Below, piece by piece: positions 13,141 to 16,346 of a stretch of 16,346 bases of DNA. The notes under the pieces were generated by a model, which saw nothing but the letters and a program-made list of their open reading frames with translations, did not search any database and was not told the origin of the DNA. How positions within the stretch are numbered: position 1 is the stretch's first letter; every line of letters starts with the position of its first letter. The position numbers and the translations under genes were made by a program. This DNA comes from an uncultured Lachnospiraceae bacterium (lineage in GTDB: Bacteria; Bacillota; Clostridia; Lachnospirales; Lachnospiraceae). Location of the stretch: contig CAJTVK010000100.1 in the NCBI GenBank assembly GCA_910579645.1, forward strand, positions 1 through 16,346, read 5' to 3'.

Positions 13141-16100
13141 ATGGCAAGCAGACTACAGGAGATACAGTACCTTGCGGGTTTTGAAGCAAAAAAGATCAGC
13201 AGCTCCCCGCGGGACTGGATGGGATACCTTGGCACGGCGGCAAAGCTGTACCGCTACCCGTTTTCGGACACCATGCTGATCCATGCCCAGCGCCCGGACG
13301 CCACTGCCTGTGTGTCGCTGGAAGACTGGAATGGGAAAGTGGGGCGGTGGGTAAGGCGTGGCGCAAAGGGGATCGCGCTTCTGGACGACAGCGGGGCGAA
13401 GATGAAGCTGAAATACGTGTTTGACGTTTCCGATACCCGGCTGGTGCAGGGAGGCTGGACGCCCGTCCTTTGGAAAATGGAGAGGCGGCATGAGGGGGAA
13501 GTGCTTGCCAATCTGGCGGATACCTATGGGCTTAAAGGAAGGGAAGCGGCAGGTATGGGGCCGGCGCTCATGGAGATTTCTTCCCGCATTGCGGAAGAGA
13601 ACTTAAAGGAGGCCATGCAGGGGCTGGAGTATGAGATTGAAGGAACTTATCTGGAAGGGCTTGGGGAGGACGCTGTCCGGGTAAGCTTCAGGGAGCTTTT
13701 ACAGAACAGCATCTTTTATGCGGCCTCCGTCCGGTGCGGGCAGGACCCCATGGAATACCTTGAGGAAGGGGATTTTGTGGGAATTACGGACTTCAATACC
13801 CCTGCTGTGCTGGCTGTCCTGGGGAATGCCGTCAGCAGCCTTATGGAACCGCTCCTTCAGGGAATCGGCCGGACCGTGCGGAAAATTTGCCTAAAAGAAG
13901 AACAGAAAGCCCTTGAAAACCGTACAGGAATGGATTATAATAAATTTAACACTTTAAAGCGTGAAAGCGACAGGGAGAAGGGAGGAACTGTAGATGGAAC
14001 TGACATACCACTGGGAGGGAGACTACCTGATCCCGGACCTGACCATAGGGGAGGAGCAGAGGCCCATCGGGAAATACGGGATGCTGCGGAAGACGTTCCT
14101 GAAGGAGAACCGGGCAGGCTGGTACCAGGGCATGATGCTGGAAGGGAAGCTGGACAGCCATCTGGCGGATATAGAGGAAGCGGCAGCGGAGAGGATGGAA
14201 GTCCTGGTGGAAGGGCTTCTGGGGAAATATCCGGCGCCGGACAAGGGGAAGGACCCGCTGGCGTGGGCGGCGCATATGAACAGCCTGACGGCCATGGCGG
14301 AGGAGAGCGTCTTACAGGAACTGGTGTACAGCTAGAGGAAAACGGACAGGATATAGAAAAAGCAGGGGAGGCCAAATCCCCTGCTTTTCCTGTACATAGC
14401 GGAAGGTTCCCTTCCGTGGAGCAGCAGATACGGCAGATAGAGGAGCGTGTGCAGGCGCTGTATGCCGGGGAGATTACTATCCCCGCAGACGTGGTGGACG
14501 GGGTGCTTCGGGCAGGCGGGAACCGGAAGGGAAGCCTGCCGCGTATTATTTATCATTTCATGGTTCCCCGGACGGAAGAGGAATCTGTGGAATTTATCCG
14601 TAAGGAATACGGGACCGGCGGCAGGGGCATTATCATCGGCGGCAGGAAATACTCCGTCTGGCATGATGAGCTGGGGATGCAGGTGGCCGCAGGGGATTCC
14701 GTGCATGGGGCAGTGCTGTATAAGGCATTCCTGACATGGGAAGAGGTAAGCGGGCGTATCCGCCAGCTCCTTGGGCAGGGGGAATATGCCCCGCAGGAGG
14801 TATTGGACCAGGCCTGTCCCAATGCAGATACGGAACATACGGACGTACCGGCATCTGTGGAAATGGATATGGAAGAGGGTGCGGCGGCAGAGGGCAGGGA
14901 GCGTTTACAGGAGGCAGTCCCGTACCGGGCAAGGGAGGGCTTTTCATGGGAGGAACCCCCGGCATTTATTACGCAGGACGAGATTGACGCTTATCTTACA
15001 AAGGGAAAATCCCCAGACTGGCGGCTGGGCATTTATTCTTATTTTCTACAGGACAGGACGGATAAAGAGAAAGCGGCTTTTCTCTGGAAAGAATATGGGA
15101 TTGGGGGCGGCGGCACCATCTACGATAACGCAGAGGATTCCGGTGTATGGCATGATGGGAAGGGACTGCTCGTCACCAGGGGGAGGCTTGAGGATGTAAA
15201 AGCGGAAGCCCTGCTGAAATGGCCGGCTGTGGCGAAGCGGATAAAGTACCTGATTGAACATGACAGATATTTAAGCACGGCGGATATATCCCGTATGCCT
15301 GAATATGAAAAAGAGAGGATTGTTTCCCAGACCGCACATTTTTACAGCCGCATTCCGGAAGCCGTTACACGCCCGTGGGACGGGACGCCATCCCCTTATG
15401 AACACTGGGAAGAGATTGCCTGCCTTCTGGGAAACCCGGAGGGAGGGGAAACGCTCGTCAAAAACATGGAACAGGCGCTGGCGGCACTCCCGGCGGATTT
15501 TGATGGCTATGATGAAAAAGCGCAGCTGCTGGAAAAAGTGCGAGGATATGTGGAGGGCACTTATACTATTTTTCCGAAAAAGAAAAAGGGCATACAGGAA
15601 GGGATACAGATCGGGGACAGCGTACAGCTGTCCTTATTTGATTTCATGGATATGAATGCTGCGCCTGCGGAGAAAAAAGAAGCTTCAAAGGAATTTCCGC
15701 AGAAAGATTCTTCCCAAAAGGAATTTTTTCAAAAAGAGAGTGCAGAAAAACAGACAGAAAACACCCTGCATTTGGGAGATTCACAGGAAACGAAAAAACC
15801 GGAATCCATAAGCCCGTTACCTGACGCGGAACGTCATCAGGAACTTGCGCAGGGGCAGAGGACTGACATTGCGGAAGCGGAAGGAACAGCAGGAGTGGAA
15901 AACCCCGAAGGACAGAAAAACCTTCCAGCCCCAATCAATTTCCGCATTATCGATGACGACCTTGGCATAGGCGGCCCGAAGCAGAAATTCTGCGCCAACA
16001 TGGAAGCTATTATTACTTTGAAAAAGATAGAAGGGGAAAACCGCACAGCCACGCCGGAAGAGCAGGACATCTTATCTCGGTATGTGGGATGGGGCGGGCT

Positions 16101-16346
16101 CCCTGCGGTTTTCGAGGAAGGGAACGGGGCATGGGCGGCGGAATATATGCAGCTTAGGCAGACGCTGACAGAAGAGGAATACCGGCAGGCAAGGGCTTCC
16201 ACCTTAAATGCGTTCTATACGCCGCCCGTGGTCATAAAGGCCATGTATGAGGCCCTTGGGAACATGGGACTTAGGCAGGGGAATATACTGGAGCCTTCCT
16301 GCGGCACCGGGAACTTCATGGGGCTTGTGCCGGAAGAAATGGGCGG
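13141..16346 (+). CDS. Giant ArdC-like / N6-methyltransferase / (helicase) protein, LtrC-like, 3' partial
   Basis: The frame is open from ATG 13141 (GGAGAGGGGG just upstream) to the window end: 1068 complete codons without a stop. Order: ArdC-like ssDNA-binding domain (about residues 10-120; RDWMGYLGTAAKLYRYPF, IHAQRPDATA, VRRGAKGIAL); Gly/Glu-rich linker (about 280-400), which is tnpV read in another frame; module YGTGG...VWHD (490-509) and a second YGIGG...VWHD (652-672); QLSLF (829-833), a perfect sliding-clamp-binding-like peptide; Gln/Lys/Glu-rich disorder (about 840-925); YVGWGGLP (981-988) and LEPSCGTGNF (1050-1059), the SAM-binding motif I of N6-adenine methyltransferases. Relatives continue into an SNF2-type helicase, here beyond the edge. 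The likely role is processing and anti-restriction protection of transferred DNA. Confidence 0.88.
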   Translation, partial: MASRLQEIQYLAGFEAKKISSSPRDWMGYLGTAAKLYRYPFSDTMLIHAQRPDATACVSLEDWNGKVGRWVRRGAKGIALLDDSGAKMKLKYVFDVSDTRLVQGGWTPVLWKMERRHEGEVLANLADTYGLKGREAAGMGPALMEISSRIAEENLKEAMQGLEYEIEGTYLEGLGEDAVRVSFRELLQNSIFYAASVRCGQDPMEYLEEGDFVGITDFNTPAVLAVLGNAVSSLMEPLLQGIGRTVRKICLKEEQKALENRTGMDYNKFNTLKRESDREKGGTVDGTDIPLGGRLPDPGPDHRGGAEAHREIRDAAEDVPEGEPGRLVPGHDAGREAGQPSGGYRGSGSGEDGSPGGRASGEISGAGQGEGPAGVGGAYEQPDGHGGGERLTGTGVQLEENGQDIEKAGEAKSPAFPVHSGRFPSVEQQIRQIEERVQALYAGEITIPADVVDGVLRAGGNRKGSLPRIIYHFMVPRTEEESVEFIRKEYGTGGRGIIIGGRKYSVWHDELGMQVAAGDSVHGAVLYKAFLTWEEVSGRIRQLLGQGEYAPQEVLDQACPNADTEHTDVPASVEMDMEEGAAAEGRERLQEAVPYRAREGFSWEEPPAFITQDEIDAYLTKGKSPDWRLGIYSYFLQDRTDKEKAAFLWKEYGIGGGGTIYDNAEDSGVWHDGKGLLVTRGRLEDVKAEALLKWPAVAKRIKYLIEHDRYLSTADISRMPEYEKERIVSQTAHFYSRIPEAVTRPWDGTPSPYEHWEEIACLLGNPEGGETLVKNMEQALAALPADFDGYDEKAQLLEKVRGYVEGTYTIFPKKKKGIQEGIQIGDSVQLSLFDFMDMNAAPAEKKEASKEFPQKDSSQKEFFQKESAEKQTENTLHLGDSQETKKPESISPLPDAERHQELAQGQRTDIAEAEGTAGVENPEGQKNLPAPINFRIIDDDLGIGGPKQKFCANMEAIITLKKIEGENRTATPEEQDILSRYVGWGGLPAVFEEGNGAWAAEYMQLRQTLTEEEYRQARASTLNAFYTPPVVIKAMYEALGNMGLRQGNILEPSCGTGNFMGLVPEEMG
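13913..13941 (+). promoter_or_regulatory. Near-consensus promoter for nested tnpV, inside the giant ORF
   Basis: TTGAAA (13913-13918; 5 of 6 consensus) and TATAAT (13936-13941; 6 of 6) are exactly 17 bp apart, inside a local AT-rich patch of an otherwise GC-rich gene. Transcription would begin around 13948, about 46 nt before the tnpV ATG. Confidence 0.75.
13994..14335 (+). CDS. tnpV: TnpV family transposon-encoded protein, nested in an alternative frame
   Basis: 113 aa, frame 2, wholly within the giant frame-1 ORF. It begins MELTYHWEGDYLIPDLTI, continues with RPIGKYGMLRKTFLKENR and ends DPLAWAAHMNSLTAMAEESVLQELVYS. This is the TnpV pattern as I remember it (LTY..vGDYLiPdL; PiG.yG..R...lke.r; .W...MN.i...AeE.vl.ELIY) and the usual family length. 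GGAGG (13981-13985) lies 8 nt before ATG, and an in-frame TAG just before the ATG fixes the start. It has its own promoter (13913-13941) and terminator (14358-14388). TnpV proteins come from Tn4451-type and ICE elements; their role is not established. The gene is probably real rather than a shadow frame, because frame 1 here is the low-complexity one. Confidence 0.9.
   Translation: MELTYHWEGDYLIPDLTIGEEQRPIGKYGMLRKTFLKENRAGWYQGMMLEGKLDSHLADIEEAAAERMEVLVEGLLGKYPAPDKGKDPLAWAAHMNSLTAMAEESVLQELVYS
14358..14388 (+). terminator. Intrinsic terminator of tnpV, inside the giant ORF
   Basis: AAAAGCAGGGG (14358-14368) and CCCCTGCTTTT (14378-14388) are perfectly complementary over 11 bp with a 9-nt loop, ending in four T residues. 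It starts 23 nt after the tnpV stop. The same bases encode EKAGEAKSPAF of the giant protein. A-run and T-run on either side also allow termination in the other direction. Confidence 0.78.
15625..15639 (+). other. QLSLF sliding-clamp-binding-like motif coding site
   Basis: Residues 829-833 of the giant ORF read QLSLF, matching exactly the bacterial beta-clamp-binding pentapeptide consensus QL(S/D)LF. It sits at the edge of a long disordered stretch, where such motifs are accessible. The motif is short, so function is inferred. Confidence 0.45.

Noticed and set aside
13935..14375. Antisense frames opposite tnpV
   Set aside because: Pro/Ser-rich composition and no start signals; the sense strand has a recognisable TnpV sequence with full control signals.
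14332..15261. Antisense and +frame open frames in the second half of the giant ORF (for example 14447-14734, 14771-15199)
   Set aside because: Frame 1 carries the domain motifs continuously; the others lack motifs and ribosome sites.
1..16346. CRISPR array, tRNA/rRNA genes, insertion sequence ends, attachment sites, oriT
   Set aside because: No regularly spaced repeats, no tRNA cloverleaf or conserved rRNA sequence, no transposase or integrase, and no direct repeats at module borders were seen by eye; the window is internal to the element.

Overview
The window is part of an integrative and conjugative element (ICE) of the Tn1549 / Clostridioides difficile CTn4 type. This is judged from gene order and recognisable proteins: VirB6-like, PrgI-like, VirB4, NlpC/P60 (CD1108-like), DUF4315, DUF4366 (CD1107-like), topoisomerase III, then a giant ArdC/methyltransferase/helicase-type ORF. 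GGAGG-type ribosome binding sites, the fairly GC-rich codon use and the protein families point to a gut Clostridia/Lachnospiraceae host; species cannot be named. All genes read on the + strand. Both ends cut a gene.

Layout. (1) 1-6814 is the type IV secretion block: 3' end of a polytopic VirB6/TrbL-like protein, PrgI-like protein, VirB4 ATPase, an unrecognised 218-aa protein, and a membrane-anchored NlpC/P60 hydrolase with a very long disordered cytoplasmic region. Genes are tightly packed, often overlapping. (2) 6815-8557 holds a tandem repeat, a probable terminator, an orphan adenine-methyltransferase-like gene, and the DUF4315/DUF4366 pair. (3) 8558-8762 is a gene-free 205-bp control region: two dyads, a good sigma-A-type promoter and a long leader hairpin. 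(4) 8763-10925 is accessory: a short DUF4317 protein, then an AT-rich two-gene module (small alpha/beta protein plus an HEAGH zinc metallopeptidase of ImmA/IrrE type) closed by an intrinsic terminator. (5) 10948-16346 is the DNA-processing block: topB and a giant ORF (over 1068 codons visible) with an ArdC-like N-terminus, two copies of a YGxGG...VWHD module, a perfect QLSLF clamp-binding-like peptide and an N6-adenine methyltransferase motif I.

The most striking structure is inside the giant ORF. A complete transcription unit for a TnpV-family protein (promoter TTGAAA-17-TATAAT, Shine-Dalgarno, 113-aa ORF, perfect 11-bp-stem terminator; 13913-14388) sits in a different reading frame, while the giant ORF reads through it without a stop. 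The host protein therefore carries a Gly/Glu-rich linker that is simply tnpV read in another frame. The second candidate for new biology is the AT-rich small-protein/metallopeptidase module, which may be a conflict (defence) or regulatory cargo.

Working together: VirB6, PrgI, VirB4 and the NlpC/P60 protein would build the mating channel and open the wall; topB and the giant ORF would handle transferred DNA after entry; the methyltransferase-like and ArdC-like domains may protect it from restriction.
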